Shown one piece after another: positions 5,754 through 13,476 of a DNA stretch of 14,835 nucleotides. Below the pieces are notes generated by a model that was not told where the DNA came from, ran no database searches, and saw nothing but the letters and a program-made list of their open reading frames with translations. Both the position numbers and the translations under genes were made by a program. How positions within the stretch are numbered: the first letter of the stretch is position 1; the number at the start of each line of letters is the position of its first letter. Source of the stretch: JBLHOS01 sp047623825. GTDB lineage: Bacteria > Pseudomonadota > Alphaproteobacteria > Rhodobacterales > Rhodobacteraceae. Where the stretch lies: the NCBI GenBank assembly GCA_047623825.1, contig JBLHOS010000074.1:1-14835 (forward strand), given 5' to 3'.

Positions 5754-7313
5754 ATGACCGATCAAACAGCCATGGGTTCCGTACCCCCCGCAATTGAACT
5801 CAAAGGCATCTCAAAGTCCTTTGGCCCGGTCCAAGCTAACAAAGATATTTCGATCCGAGTCGCCCCCGGAACAATCCATGGGATTGTTGGGGAGAATGGC
5901 GCCGGCAAATCAACGCTGATGTCGATCCTGTATGGCTTTTACAAAGCCGACGCGGGTGAGATTTTTATCAACGGCAAACTGACCCCCATCCCTGACAGCC
6001 ATGCCGCAATTCGCGCTGGTATCGGAATGGTCCACCAACACTTTAAACTGGTTGAGACGTTCACAGTAATTGAGAACGTCATCTTGGGCGCAGAGGATGG
6101 CGCATTTCTGCGCCCCTCGATCGCCAAGGCGCGCAAGCTGCTGACAGAGCTTGCGGATGAGTATGAACTAAGCGTCGATCCCGACGCGATCGTCGAGAAC
6201 CTGAGCGTGGGCCACCAGCAGCGCGTTGAGATCCTGAAACAGCTTTATCGTCGGGCCGACATCCTGATTTTGGACGAACCGACCGGCGTTCTGACCCCAG
6301 CTGAGGCCGATCACCTGTTCCGGATCCTCAATAACCTGAAGGCTGAGGGCAAAACCATCATCCTGATCACCCACAAACTGCGCGAAATCATGGACGTGAC
6401 CGATACGGTCAGCGTGATGCGCCGTGGTGAGATGACAGCGACCGTAAAAACCGCTGAAACTTCCCCCGCGCAACTGGCTGAGCTGATGGTCGGGCGCAAG
6501 GTTTTGTTAGAGGTCAACAAGACCCCGGCCAAACCCGGAAAGATTATTCTGGAGGTCGAAAACCTGCGGGTTGTCGACGAAAAGGGCGTCGAGCGGGTCA
6601 AAAGTATTTCGATACAACTGCGCGCAGGTGAGATCCTGGGCGTCGCAGGTGTTGCGGGCAACGGTCAATCTGAGCTTTTGGAAGTGCTGGCCGGAATGAT
6701 CCCGGCCACATCCGGGCAGATCAAGCTGAACGGCGAAGAAATTGATTTGACCGGAAACGAGTCAGATGCGCGGTCGCGCCGCGCGCGTGGCATCGCCCAT
6801 GTTCCTGAAGACCGCCAGCGCGAAGGCTTGATCATGCCCTATCAAGCTTGGGAAAACGTCGGATTTGGCTATCACCACGACCCGGCCTATCAGCGCGGCA
6901 GATGGCTGATGAACAACGCGGCCCTTCGTGAAGACACAGTTGGCAAGATGGAGCGGTTTGACGTCCGACCGCCAAATCCCAAACTTGAGGCCAAGAACTT
7001 TTCTGGTGGGAACCAGCAAAAGATTGTTCTAGCCCGAGAGATTGAGCGTAATCCCGATCTGCTGTTGGTCGGGCAACCGACACGCGGTGTAGACATTGGC
7101 GCAATTGAGTTCATTCACCAACAGATCGTGGCCTTGCGTGACCAAGGCAAAGCAATCTTGCTGGTCAGCGTTGAGCTGGATGAGATCCTGGCACTAAGCG
7201 ACCGGATCGCCGTGATGTTTGATGGCGTAATCATGGGCGAGCGCCTACCCGAGGAAACCAGTGAGGCCGAATTGGGGCTTTTGATGGCTGGCGTTACGCA
7301 AGGGGCTGCATAA
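5754..7313 (+). CDS. ABC transporter ATP-binding protein, two fused ATPase domains (BMP/nucleoside type)
   Basis: A 519-residue cytoplasmic ATPase that powers the importer. The first ABC domain (about 12-250) has Walker A GENGAGKST (46-54), Q-loop HQHF, signature LSVGHQQR (150-157), Walker B ILILDEPT with E175, and switch His H207. The second domain (about 262-515) is degenerate: the P-loop reads GVAGNGQSE without GKS/T, the Walker B region ends in GQPTRGVD with Gln instead of Glu, and the switch His is absent (SVELDE), while signature FSGGNQQK is intact. So one of two ATP sites should hydrolyse, as is usual for sugar- and nucleoside-type fused ATPases. The start is uncertain: an in-frame ATG at 5706 adds 16 residues unlike the family and has no ribosome site. 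AGGA at 5737-5740 lies 13 nt before the ATG at 5754. It is one base short of the next gene. Confidence 0.93.
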   Translation: MTDQTAMGSVPPAIELKGISKSFGPVQANKDISIRVAPGTIHGIVGENGAGKSTLMSILYGFYKADAGEIFINGKLTPIPDSHAAIRAGIGMVHQHFKLVETFTVIENVILGAEDGAFLRPSIAKARKLLTELADEYELSVDPDAIVENLSVGHQQRVEILKQLYRRADILILDEPTGVLTPAEADHLFRILNNLKAEGKTIILITHKLREIMDVTDTVSVMRRGEMTATVKTAETSPAQLAELMVGRKVLLEVNKTPAKPGKIILEVENLRVVDEKGVERVKSISIQLRAGEILGVAGVAGNGQSELLEVLAGMIPATSGQIKLNGEEIDLTGNESDARSRRARGIAHVPEDRQREGLIMPYQAWENVGFGYHHDPAYQRGRWLMNNAALREDTVGKMERFDVRPPNPKLEAKNFSGGNQQKIVLAREIERNPDLLLVGQPTRGVDIGAIEFIHQQIVALRDQGKAILLVSVELDEILALSDRIAVMFDGVIMGERLPEETSEAELGLLMAGVTQGAA

Positions 7314-7314
7314 T

Positions 7315-8403
7315 ATGGATAAGATGCCGAAATGGGCTGACATCGTTCTGATCCCCCTGATCAATTTGGTGCTGGCGTTACTCGTCTCTGGGCTGGTGGT
7401 TCTGTATATCGGTGAGAACCCGATTGAGGCGATGGCGATCATGGTTCGCGGCGCTGTCGGCTCGGCCTACGGGTGGGGCTACACGCTGTTTTACGCGACC
7501 AACTTTATCTTCACCGGTCTGGCTGTCGCCGTCGCCTTCCATGCCAAGCTGTTTAACATTGGTGGCGAAGGTCAGGCGGCATTGGGTGGATTGGGCGTCG
7601 CACTTGTGTGCCTTTACGTCCCTTGGTCGCATTGGGCCTATGCGCTGCCGGCGGCAATCATCGGCTCAATGTTATTGGGTGCCGCTTGGGCCGCAATCCC
7701 GGCCTACCTTCAGGCCAAACGCGGTAGTCATATTGTGATCACCACAATCATGTTCAACTTCATCGCCTCGGCGCTACTGGTCTATTTGTTGGTCAATGTG
7801 TTCCGGGTTCCGGGATCAATGGCGCCAGAAACCGCGCGATTTGCAGAGCCTACGCATTTGCCAACAGGGTATGACGTGGCCAGTTTTATCGGCTTTAGCC
7901 GGTCGACCCCGTTGAACGTGTCGTTCCTGGTTGCGTTGGTTGCCTGTGTTTGTGTTTGGGTCCTGATCTGGCGGACACGGCTAGGTTACGAGATCCGCGC
8001 GTTTGGTCATTCTGGCGATGCGGCGGTCTACGCCGGCATCAGCCCGATAAGGATCATCATGGTCACAATGCTGATCTCTGGTGGATTGTCGGGCTTGATG
8101 GCCATCAACGCCGTAATGGGGGAGGCTGAGCGATTGGTCATCGACCCAGTGCAAGGTGCCGGATTTGTCGGCATCGCCGTGGCCTTGATGGGCCGGTCGC
8201 ATCCTGTAGGTGTCTTGCTGGCGGCCCTTTTGTTTGGAATGCTCTATCAAGGCGGCGCAGAGCTGGAATTTGAGATGCCATCGGTCAGCCGCGAAATGGT
8301 CGTCGTGATCCAAGCCTTGGTCATCCTGTTCACCGGCGCGCTGGATAACATGGTGCGAATACCCATTGAAAATCTGTTCCTGCGCTTGCGGAAGGAGACC
8401 TGA
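7315..8403 (+). CDS. ABC transporter permease 1 (BMP/nucleoside type, BPD_transp_2 family)
   Basis: A 362-residue inner-membrane permease, one half of the transmembrane channel of the importer. It is strongly hydrophobic, with about eight to ten predicted membrane helices beginning at residues 10-32 (IVLIPLINLVLALLVSGLVV). The family motif FNIGGEGQAALGG is at 80-92, and the ATPase-contacting loop WRTRLGYEIRAFGHS lies in the second half. The start ATG is separated from the ATPase TAA by one base, with AGGGG at 7301-7305 as ribosome site, so translation is probably coupled. ATG at 7324 (residue 4) is a possible alternative. Relatives include the YufP type of guanosine importer components. Substrate assignment rests on the binding protein and is inferred. 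Confidence 0.93.
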   Translation: MDKMPKWADIVLIPLINLVLALLVSGLVVLYIGENPIEAMAIMVRGAVGSAYGWGYTLFYATNFIFTGLAVAVAFHAKLFNIGGEGQAALGGLGVALVCLYVPWSHWAYALPAAIIGSMLLGAAWAAIPAYLQAKRGSHIVITTIMFNFIASALLVYLLVNVFRVPGSMAPETARFAEPTHLPTGYDVASFIGFSRSTPLNVSFLVALVACVCVWVLIWRTRLGYEIRAFGHSGDAAVYAGISPIRIIMVTMLISGGLSGLMAINAVMGEAERLVIDPVQGAGFVGIAVALMGRSHPVGVLLAALLFGMLYQGGAELEFEMPSVSREMVVVIQALVILFTGALDNMVRIPIENLFLRLRKET

Positions 8404-8405
8404 TC

Positions 8406-9371
8406 ATGGATTTTCTGGGTGTTATTCAGATCCTCGACAGTACCGTTCGTTTGGCCACACCGTTGTTACTGGCTTGCCTTGCTGGCCTTTATTCTGAGCG
8501 TGCCGGCATCTTTGATATCGGGCTTGAAGGCAAAATGCTGGCCGCTGCATTCTTTTCGGCGGCCACTGCTTCGGTCACCGGTAATGTCTGGATCGGCCTG
8601 ATGGCCGGTATATCGGCATCGGTTGCATTGGCAGGTGTCCATGGCCTGGCCTCGATCACGTTTCGGGGTAACCAGCTGATCTCAGGCGTCGCGATCAACT
8701 TCCTGGCGGCAGGCATGACTGTTGTGATCGGGCAAACCTGGTTTTCGATCGGGGGGCGAACCCCTTCGCTGTCCGGGCCTGCGCGGTTCCAAGAGATCAC
8801 GTTGCCCTTTGCAGATGAATTGGCGTCTGTGCCGGTCATCGGTCCGATCTATGCTGAGTTGATCTCAGGCCACTCGATCCTGGTCTATGTTGCGTTTGCA
8901 ATTGTGCCTCTAACCTGGTGGGTCTTGTTTCGTACCCGATTTGGCCTGCGCCTGCGCGCCGTCGGAGAGAACCCAGCCGCAGTAGATACGGCCGGTGTTT
9001 CGGTGATCAGGGCACGATTTTCAGCAGTACTGATATGTGGCGTCCTATGCGGTTTAGCGGGCGCGTATCTGTCCACCGGTCTGGCCGCAGGATTTGTCAA
9101 AGATATGAGTGCGGGCCGTGGCTTCATCGCGTTGGCGGCATTGATATTTGCGAAATGGCGGCCTTGGTATGCCCTGTCGGCCTGTTTATTGTTTGGCCTG
9201 CTGGATGCCATTGGCAACCGCTACCAAAACATCGACATTGTTGGGTTTGTGATCCCTGTCCAATTCATGCAGGCCCTGCCCTACATTCTGACCGTCGTTA
9301 TTTTGGCCGGTTTTGTCGGTCGGGCAATCCCACCACGTGCTGGTGGAGAGCCATACGTCAAGGAACGCTGA
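8406..9371 (+). CDS. ABC transporter permease 2 (BMP/nucleoside type, BPD_transp_2 family)
   Basis: A 321-residue inner-membrane permease that pairs with the preceding permease to form the channel. It carries the partner-type motif ERAGIFDIGLEGKM (31-44), many hydrophobic helices, and the ATPase-contacting loop FRTRFGLRLRAVGENPAAVD that is characteristic of the second permease in this transporter class (YufQ-like). AAGGAG at 8392-8397, inside the end of the previous gene, lies 8 nt before the ATG, and the intergenic gap is only two bases. It ends the importer operon: an intrinsic terminator begins about 15 nt after the stop. No purine-degradation or salvage gene is adjacent, so the transported compound cannot be confirmed from context. 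Confidence 0.93.
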   Translation: MDFLGVIQILDSTVRLATPLLLACLAGLYSERAGIFDIGLEGKMLAAAFFSAATASVTGNVWIGLMAGISASVALAGVHGLASITFRGNQLISGVAINFLAAGMTVVIGQTWFSIGGRTPSLSGPARFQEITLPFADELASVPVIGPIYAELISGHSILVYVAFAIVPLTWWVLFRTRFGLRLRAVGENPAAVDTAGVSVIRARFSAVLICGVLCGLAGAYLSTGLAAGFVKDMSAGRGFIALAALIFAKWRPWYALSACLLFGLLDAIGNRYQNIDIVGFVIPVQFMQALPYILTVVILAGFVGRAIPPRAGGEPYVKER

Positions 9372-9386
9372 TCCGATCTGTCGCAG

Positions 9387-9420
9387 TGCCGCCCATATTG
9401 CGCAGGTGGCATTAATTTTT
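9387..9420 (+). terminator. Intrinsic terminator after the ABC importer operon
   Basis: TGCCGCC (9387-9393) pairs with GGTGGCA (9405-9411), giving seven pairs with one G-U and an 11-nt loop. It is followed by the T-rich run TTAATTTTTA (9412-9421). It starts 15 nt after the permease stop, as expected for a rho-independent terminator. Confidence 0.65.
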
Positions 9421-9425
9421 ATAGC
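9398..9425 (+). promoter_or_regulatory. Candidate promoter of the TSUP-TIGR02186 operon
   Basis: TTGCGC (3/6) at 9398-9403 and TATAGC (4/6) at 9420-9425 with a 16-bp spacer, about 40 bp before the exporter ATG. It overlaps the terminator of the preceding operon. The -35 match is weak. Confidence 0.3.
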
Positions 9426-9431
9426 GCGCTA
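9422..9431 (+). repeat. 10-bp perfect palindrome TAGCGCGCTA, possible operator
   Basis: TAGCGCGCTA is a perfect palindrome overlapping the candidate -10 box and lying 32 bp before the exporter start. A wider inverted repeat, GCAGGT (9402-9407) / ACCTGC (9433-9438), encloses it. The position suits a repressor site, but it matches no operator I recognise. Confidence 0.35.
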
Positions 9432-9463
9432 AACCTGCCCAAATTTGGGAGCACTAGCCACCA

Positions 9464-10381
9464 ATGCAAATCTATCTTCCCATCGCCGAGGTCAGCGTGA
9501 ATGCGTTCTTGTTGCTTGGGCTGGGTGGATTGGTTGGCATCCTGTCAGGCGTGTTCGGCGTTGGTGGCGGTTTTTTGATGACACCGCTGTTGTTTTTCAT
9601 CGGCATCCCACCTGCCGTCGCAATTGCAACCGGGGCGTGCCAAATCGCCGGCGCCTCATTTTCCGGCGTTCTTGCCCATCTCAAACGAAAAACTGTCGAC
9701 CTGAGGATGGGTGTCGTGTTGCTGATTGGCGGGATGATCGGGGCCGCCGTAGGTGTGCAGGTCTTCAATACCTTGCGCGCCATGGGTCAGGTCGATCTGC
9801 TGGTTCGGCTTTTTTACGTGGTATTCCTGGGGATCATCGGCGGGTTAATGTTTCTCGAAAGTCTGCGCGCGATCCAGCGCAGCAGGCAATCAGCCGGTGC
9901 CACTCCGACACGCCGCCGCAATCGTGGGATGATTGACGCCCTGCCCTTTAAAATGCGGTTTCGCACATCGGGGCTTTATATCTCTGTAATCCCGCCGATT
10001 ATCGTAGGGGTTGTCGTCGGGATCCTGGCCGCAATCATGGGTGTTGGCGGCGGCTTTATCATGGTTCCTGCAATGATCTATATTCTGGGTATGCCGACAA
10101 AGGTTGTGATCGGAACATCGCTGTTCCAGATCATCTTTGTCACTGGGTTCACCACGCTGCTGCATGCCACTACAAACTTTACCGTCGATATGGTTTTGGC
10201 CGTTCTATTGCTGGTCGGCGGTGTCATTGGCGCGCAGGTCGGCACCCGGATCGGCGTCAAGATGAAGGCTGAGCAGTTGCGTATCCTGCTGGCGATCATC
10301 GTTTTGGCAGTGTGTGGGCGGCTTGCGCTTGACCTGCTGTTGGAGCCATCCGAGCTTTATAGCCTAGGCAACAGCCAGTGA
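9464..10381 (+). CDS. TSUP family membrane transporter (TauE/SafE-like, DUF81)
   Basis: A 305-residue inner-membrane protein of the TSUP family, whose known members export sulfite, sulfoacetate or other organosulfur anions. It has two homologous halves. Each has the glycine-rich hairpin motif GVGGGF (32-37 and 193-198), preceded by a helix (GLGGLVGILSGVF / GVVVGILAAIM) and followed by a proline-containing helix (TPLLFFIGIPP / VPAMIYILGMP). The halves are joined by a basic cytoplasmic loop (about 138-168, rich in Arg). About eight membrane helices are expected. GGGAG at 9447-9451 lies 12 nt upstream of the ATG, a rather long spacer. The stop overlaps the GTG of the next gene in a GTGA junction, so the two products are probably made together. 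The substrate is unknown, since no sulfur-metabolism gene is in the window. Confidence 0.9.
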   Translation: MQIYLPIAEVSVNAFLLLGLGGLVGILSGVFGVGGGFLMTPLLFFIGIPPAVAIATGACQIAGASFSGVLAHLKRKTVDLRMGVVLLIGGMIGAAVGVQVFNTLRAMGQVDLLVRLFYVVFLGIIGGLMFLESLRAIQRSRQSAGATPTRRRNRGMIDALPFKMRFRTSGLYISVIPPIIVGVVVGILAAIMGVGGGFIMVPAMIYILGMPTKVVIGTSLFQIIFVTGFTTLLHATTNFTVDMVLAVLLLVGGVIGAQVGTRIGVKMKAEQLRILLAIIVLAVCGRLALDLLLEPSELYSLGNSQ

Positions 10382-11142
10382 TCTGGGCGCGCGCGTTATT
10401 GGCCTTGTGGCTGATGCTGACACCAGTAATGGCGCAAGAGGCCGTCGTTGCAGGCCTCAGCAGCGATGAAATATCAATCACCGCAAACTTCAACGGCTCC
10501 GAGATCCTGATATTTGGCGCGGTTCAACGAGAGACGCCACCACCCGTCGAATTGGGCCCTTTGCAGGTGATCATCACAATTGAAGGTCCAGATATGCCCA
10601 TAACGGTTCGGCGCAAAGGCTGGTGGTATGGGATCTGGATCAATTCAACAGCTGCCGAGATCGACGCGGCCCCGACCTTTTATGCCGTCTCTACAACCAG
10701 CACACTTGCCGCCTCGCTGACCGATACACAGGATTTGCGCCACCGAATCTCGATCCCGCGGGCCATCCGCTCTGTCGGGACAGAAGTCGCCGATCAAAGA
10801 AACTTCACCGAAGCGTTGATGAGAATTCGAACCGAGCAGAACCTCTATCAACTCAATGAGGGCGCTGTGACGCTGCGCAATGAGACGCTGTTTGACACCT
10901 CAATCCAGATGCCCGCCAATCTGGTTGAAGGGGACTACGCGACCAGAATTTTTCTGACCCGCGGGCGCGAAGTCGTCGGCCAATACAGTGCCGATATCAG
11001 GGTGCGCAAAGTTGGCATGGAGCGTTGGATCTACAACCTCGCCCAGGCCTATCCACTGATGTACGGGATCTTATCTTTGGCCATTGCGATCATCGCGGGT
11101 TGGCTGGCCTCGGCCGTGTTCCGCTATATCCGCCTATCTTAA
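10378..11142 (+). CDS. TIGR02186 family protein (alphaproteobacterial periplasmic domain with C-terminal membrane anchor)
   Basis: A 254-residue protein of unknown function, recognised as the TIGR02186 / Alph_Pro_TM type. Residues 1-19 form a signal peptide ending V-M-A before Q20. Residues about 26-210 form a periplasmic region that looks rich in beta strands (EISITANFNGSEILIFGAV, LQVIITIEG, ITVRRKGWWYGIWIN, and near the end ATRIFLTRGREVVGQYSADIRV). One transmembrane helix spans about 225-248 (YPLMYGILSLAIAIIAGWLASAVF), leaving a short basic cytoplasmic tail. The start is GTG at 10378, overlapping the exporter stop. The signal peptide begins exactly there, which supports it. I recall this family as a frequent neighbour of TSUP exporters in alphaproteobacteria. 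An accessory role for the transporter is inferred. It ends tail-to-tail with the dehydrogenase gene, overlapping by four bases. Confidence 0.88.
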   Translation: MIWARALLALWLMLTPVMAQEAVVAGLSSDEISITANFNGSEILIFGAVQRETPPPVELGPLQVIITIEGPDMPITVRRKGWWYGIWINSTAAEIDAAPTFYAVSTTSTLAASLTDTQDLRHRISIPRAIRSVGTEVADQRNFTEALMRIRTEQNLYQLNEGAVTLRNETLFDTSIQMPANLVEGDYATRIFLTRGREVVGQYSADIRVRKVGMERWIYNLAQAYPLMYGILSLAIAIIAGWLASAVFRYIRLS

Positions 11143-11873
11143 CCCCGACCGATGAACGGCATCTTGGTGGCCATGATAGTCATCGACTGGATGTTGGAAG
11201 ATAACGGCAGGCTGGCCATAGTCCAAACTGCGCCAGCCACGTCTTGGGCTGCCATGACATCCTCGGCGACGGTGCGCCCGTCAGCTTGCCGCGCGCCACG
11301 CGAAATCCCTTGTGTCATCTCAGTCAAGGCATTGCCGATATCAATCTGACCGCAGGCAATATCATAGGCGCGACCATCCAGCGACACAGTCTTGGTCAGA
11401 CCAGAAATGGCATGCTTGGTCGTGGCATAGCATATGGATCCCGGACGCGGTGTCTGCGCAGAGATCGATCCATTATTGATGATCCGCCCGCCTTGAGGGT
11501 CTTGCACACGCATCTGCCCAAAGGCCGCGCGGGCACACAAAAACATCCCCGTCAGATTGACATCTACCACGCTTTGCCAAGCCTCAAGGCTGATCTCATC
11601 GATTGAGCCTGAGGGGCCAAATGTTCCGGCGTTATTAAAAAGGACGTCCAGTCGCCCGGCCTTGCTGATCAGTGCGCCAAATGCTTGTGCGACATCGTCT
11701 TCTTGGGTGACATCGCAAGGCAACACCACGGCCCGATCATAACCTTGGGCAATCTCATCCAATGGCTGTTTGCGCCGCGCAATCAACCCGACGGTCCACC
11801 CTGCTTGCAAGAACCGTTCTGCCGTGACACGTCCGATGCCTGCACTGGCGCCAGTGACCATGATTGACGGCAT
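11139..11873 (-). CDS. Short-chain dehydrogenase/reductase (SDR family, classical)
   Basis: A 244-residue cytoplasmic NAD(P)-dependent oxidoreductase with a Rossmann fold. Motifs in order are the cofactor glycine motif TGASAGIG (7-14), D54 in LPCDVT (adenine-ring region), NNAG (80-83), N106 of the catalytic tetrad, S136 in NNGSISA, and Y149-x3-K153 in CYATTKHAISG. All catalytic residues are present. The pair ARR at 32-34 after beta-2 hints at NADP(H) preference, which is inferred. The substrate cannot be deduced. The ATG shares one base with the stop of the helicase gene upstream (TGATG), with AAGG-rich sequence just before it, so it is probably translated from the same message. The stop overlaps the convergent TIGR02186 gene, leaving no room for a terminator between them. 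Confidence 0.92.
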   Translation of the reverse strand: MPSIMVTGASAGIGRVTAERFLQAGWTVGLIARRKQPLDEIAQGYDRAVVLPCDVTQEDDVAQAFGALISKAGRLDVLFNNAGTFGPSGSIDEISLEAWQSVVDVNLTGMFLCARAAFGQMRVQDPQGGRIINNGSISAQTPRPGSICYATTKHAISGLTKTVSLDGRAYDIACGQIDIGNALTEMTQGISRGARQADGRTVAEDVMAAQDVAGAVWTMASLPLSSNIQSMTIMATKMPFIGRG

Positions 11874-13399
11874 CAGCCTTCTTCCTTTTCCAAAGTGAGC
11901 GGCACAACTGGGACTTCCAAATCCTCAACGCCCAACAATGTGGTTGGTTTGGATAGCATATATCGGGTGATCCACATCAATCGATGCTCTGCTCGGGTGA
12001 TTGCCACATAGGCCAAACGCTTCCACAGGGCTTGGCCTGCCTCCATCCGGCCAGCACGCGCGGCCGCGAAAATGTCAGGTGCAAAGACCTGAACCGTGTT
12101 CCACTGACTGCCTTGGGCCTTGTGCATCGTGACTGCAGCACCATGCAAGAACGTGGCGCCCATGCGGGCTGCAAACGGAATAAACGGCTCTTCCTCATCG
12201 GGTTTCTCGATTTTTACAATCGAAGCTGCACTTATTTGTGGGCTTTCCGCGCCTACAACGTGCAGCTTGGAAAACCCTGGTTTGCGACCGTCGCCCAGAT
12301 AGACCACTTGCGCACCTTTGATCAGGCCGCGTGCCTCAAGATCGATCCGCTTTTTACGGTGTTTCAGGGGCAACTCGATACCGTCACAAATCAGCGGCTC
12401 CCCCGGCAAAAGGGCATCATCAGGCGCGTTATGCGCGGCGCGAAACGCATTAATCAAGCGGATGCGCGTGACATTTCGCCAAACCAAAACCGGGCTACGC
12501 GCCATCAAATCGCTGTCCGCGCGCAAGGCCACCACAACACGGTCATCTTTGCGGGCGGCCTCTTCAATCATCCGCTCGAACTGATGAAACTCAAGCTGAG
12601 GATCCCCCAAGGCATGGGCCAGATCAAGGATCGGGTTATCCTCTTGCTGGCGGTGCACTCGGTGCAGTTCCAACTTGCGCGACGGTGGCAGGCCATCAAA
12701 AACCATCTCTCCGGATTGACCTACAGGGGCCAGCTGCGCAGGGTCTCCAAAAATCACCAGCATGGAGAAGATTTCTTGCAAGTCCTCAAACTGCTTGGCG
12801 TCCAGCATCGAACTTTCGTCGACAAAGCCAATATCCAGCGGCTCCTCACGCCGTTTCCATCCAGTGATGAAATCGGACCCCCGCAACCCCGCTGAGGCCA
12901 GTGCAGCCGGGACTGATTTATGGGTGTCATATACCCGTTTGGCACGGTCCAAAGCCACATCGGTCAGCCCTTCAATGACTGGGCGATCGCCCTGCCCGGC
13001 CAACCATTCGGCAACTCTTTCATATTCAGGGTCATAGACCGGCGTGTACAAAATTCGGTGGATTGTCGTTGCGGGCACGCCACGCAACCGCAACACGCTG
13101 GCCGCCTTGTTCGTTGGGGCAAGGATCGCAACGGTGCGGCGATCCTTGCGGCGGCGCCCCTCAAAATCACCACTGATCAGATCGACGCCAGCGGCCTCTA
13201 GGGCGGCCACCAGATGCGCCAAAAGCAGGGTCTTGCCGCTGCCCGCCTTGCCAATGATTGCCAAAACTTGCGATTTGCCTTCGCTCATCGGCTGGGTCGT
13301 CTCATTCGCCAGATCAACGCCGACGCTCCGCATCGCCTCTGTGACACGGTCAAAGGCTTGGGCTTGGTCTTCGGAGAAGTTGACAGCTGGTAAACTCAT
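11873..13399 (-). CDS. SF1B ATP-dependent DNA helicase, RecD/Dda-like
   Basis: A 508-residue superfamily 1B helicase, expected to move 5' to 3' on single-stranded DNA. Motifs in order are a Q-like FSEDQAQAF (8-16), motif I GKAGSGKT (50-57), Ia APTNKAAS (94-101), Ic TTIHR (111-115), II DESS (194-197, where DEAS is commoner), III GDPAQLAP (218-225), V TMHKAQGSQW (424-433) and VI YVAITRAEHR (464-473). All core motifs are intact. It lacks the long N-terminal region of RecD2, and its size is nearer phage Dda, but about 75 residues lie between motifs Ic and II. I recall related proteins in Rhodobacteraceae with this same insert. The ATG is preceded by only a weak AGG. It sits 103 bp downstream of ccr and is coupled to the SDR gene. 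Its cellular role is unknown. Confidence 0.9.
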   Translation of the reverse strand: MSLPAVNFSEDQAQAFDRVTEAMRSVGVDLANETTQPMSEGKSQVLAIIGKAGSGKTLLLAHLVAALEAAGVDLISGDFEGRRRKDRRTVAILAPTNKAASVLRLRGVPATTIHRILYTPVYDPEYERVAEWLAGQGDRPVIEGLTDVALDRAKRVYDTHKSVPAALASAGLRGSDFITGWKRREEPLDIGFVDESSMLDAKQFEDLQEIFSMLVIFGDPAQLAPVGQSGEMVFDGLPPSRKLELHRVHRQQEDNPILDLAHALGDPQLEFHQFERMIEEAARKDDRVVVALRADSDLMARSPVLVWRNVTRIRLINAFRAAHNAPDDALLPGEPLICDGIELPLKHRKKRIDLEARGLIKGAQVVYLGDGRKPGFSKLHVVGAESPQISAASIVKIEKPDEEEPFIPFAARMGATFLHGAAVTMHKAQGSQWNTVQVFAPDIFAAARAGRMEAGQALWKRLAYVAITRAEHRLMWITRYMLSKPTTLLGVEDLEVPVVPLTLEKEEG

Positions 13400-13414
13400 G
13401 GCGTGAACCTAGAC

Positions 13415-13433
13415 GGTGCCCTACCCCGGCACC
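13415..13433 (-). other. Hairpin in the leader of the helicase gene
   Basis: GGTGCC (13415-13420) and GGCACC (13428-13433) form a 6-bp stem with a 7-nt loop, 15 nt before the helicase start codon on the - strand. It could affect translation, but there is no direct support. Confidence 0.35.
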
Positions 13434-13449
13434 ACGCGAAAATGCCGAA

Positions 13450-13476
13450 GGCCGCCGACATTTACATGCGGCGGCC
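13450..13476 (-). terminator. Hairpin after ccr, probable (weak) terminator
   Basis: GGCCGCCG (13450-13457) and CGGCGGCC (13469-13476) form a perfect 8-bp GC stem that can extend by three pairs across a bulged A. On the - strand it starts 26 nt after the ccr stop and is followed by TTCGGCATTTT, so the T-run is interrupted. A weak or partial terminator between ccr and the helicase is likely. Confidence 0.45.

Noticed and set aside
7315..9371. The two permeases as a recent duplication
   Set aside because: They differ in length, in key motif (FNIGGEGQ versus FDIGLEGK) and in ATPase-contact loop. This is the standard heteromeric pair of the transporter class.
11984..12895. 303-codon open frame on the + strand within the helicase gene
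   Set aside because: It lies entirely antisense to conserved helicase motifs II to VI, with low-hydrophobicity, His/Gln/Arg-rich composition and no recognisable domain.
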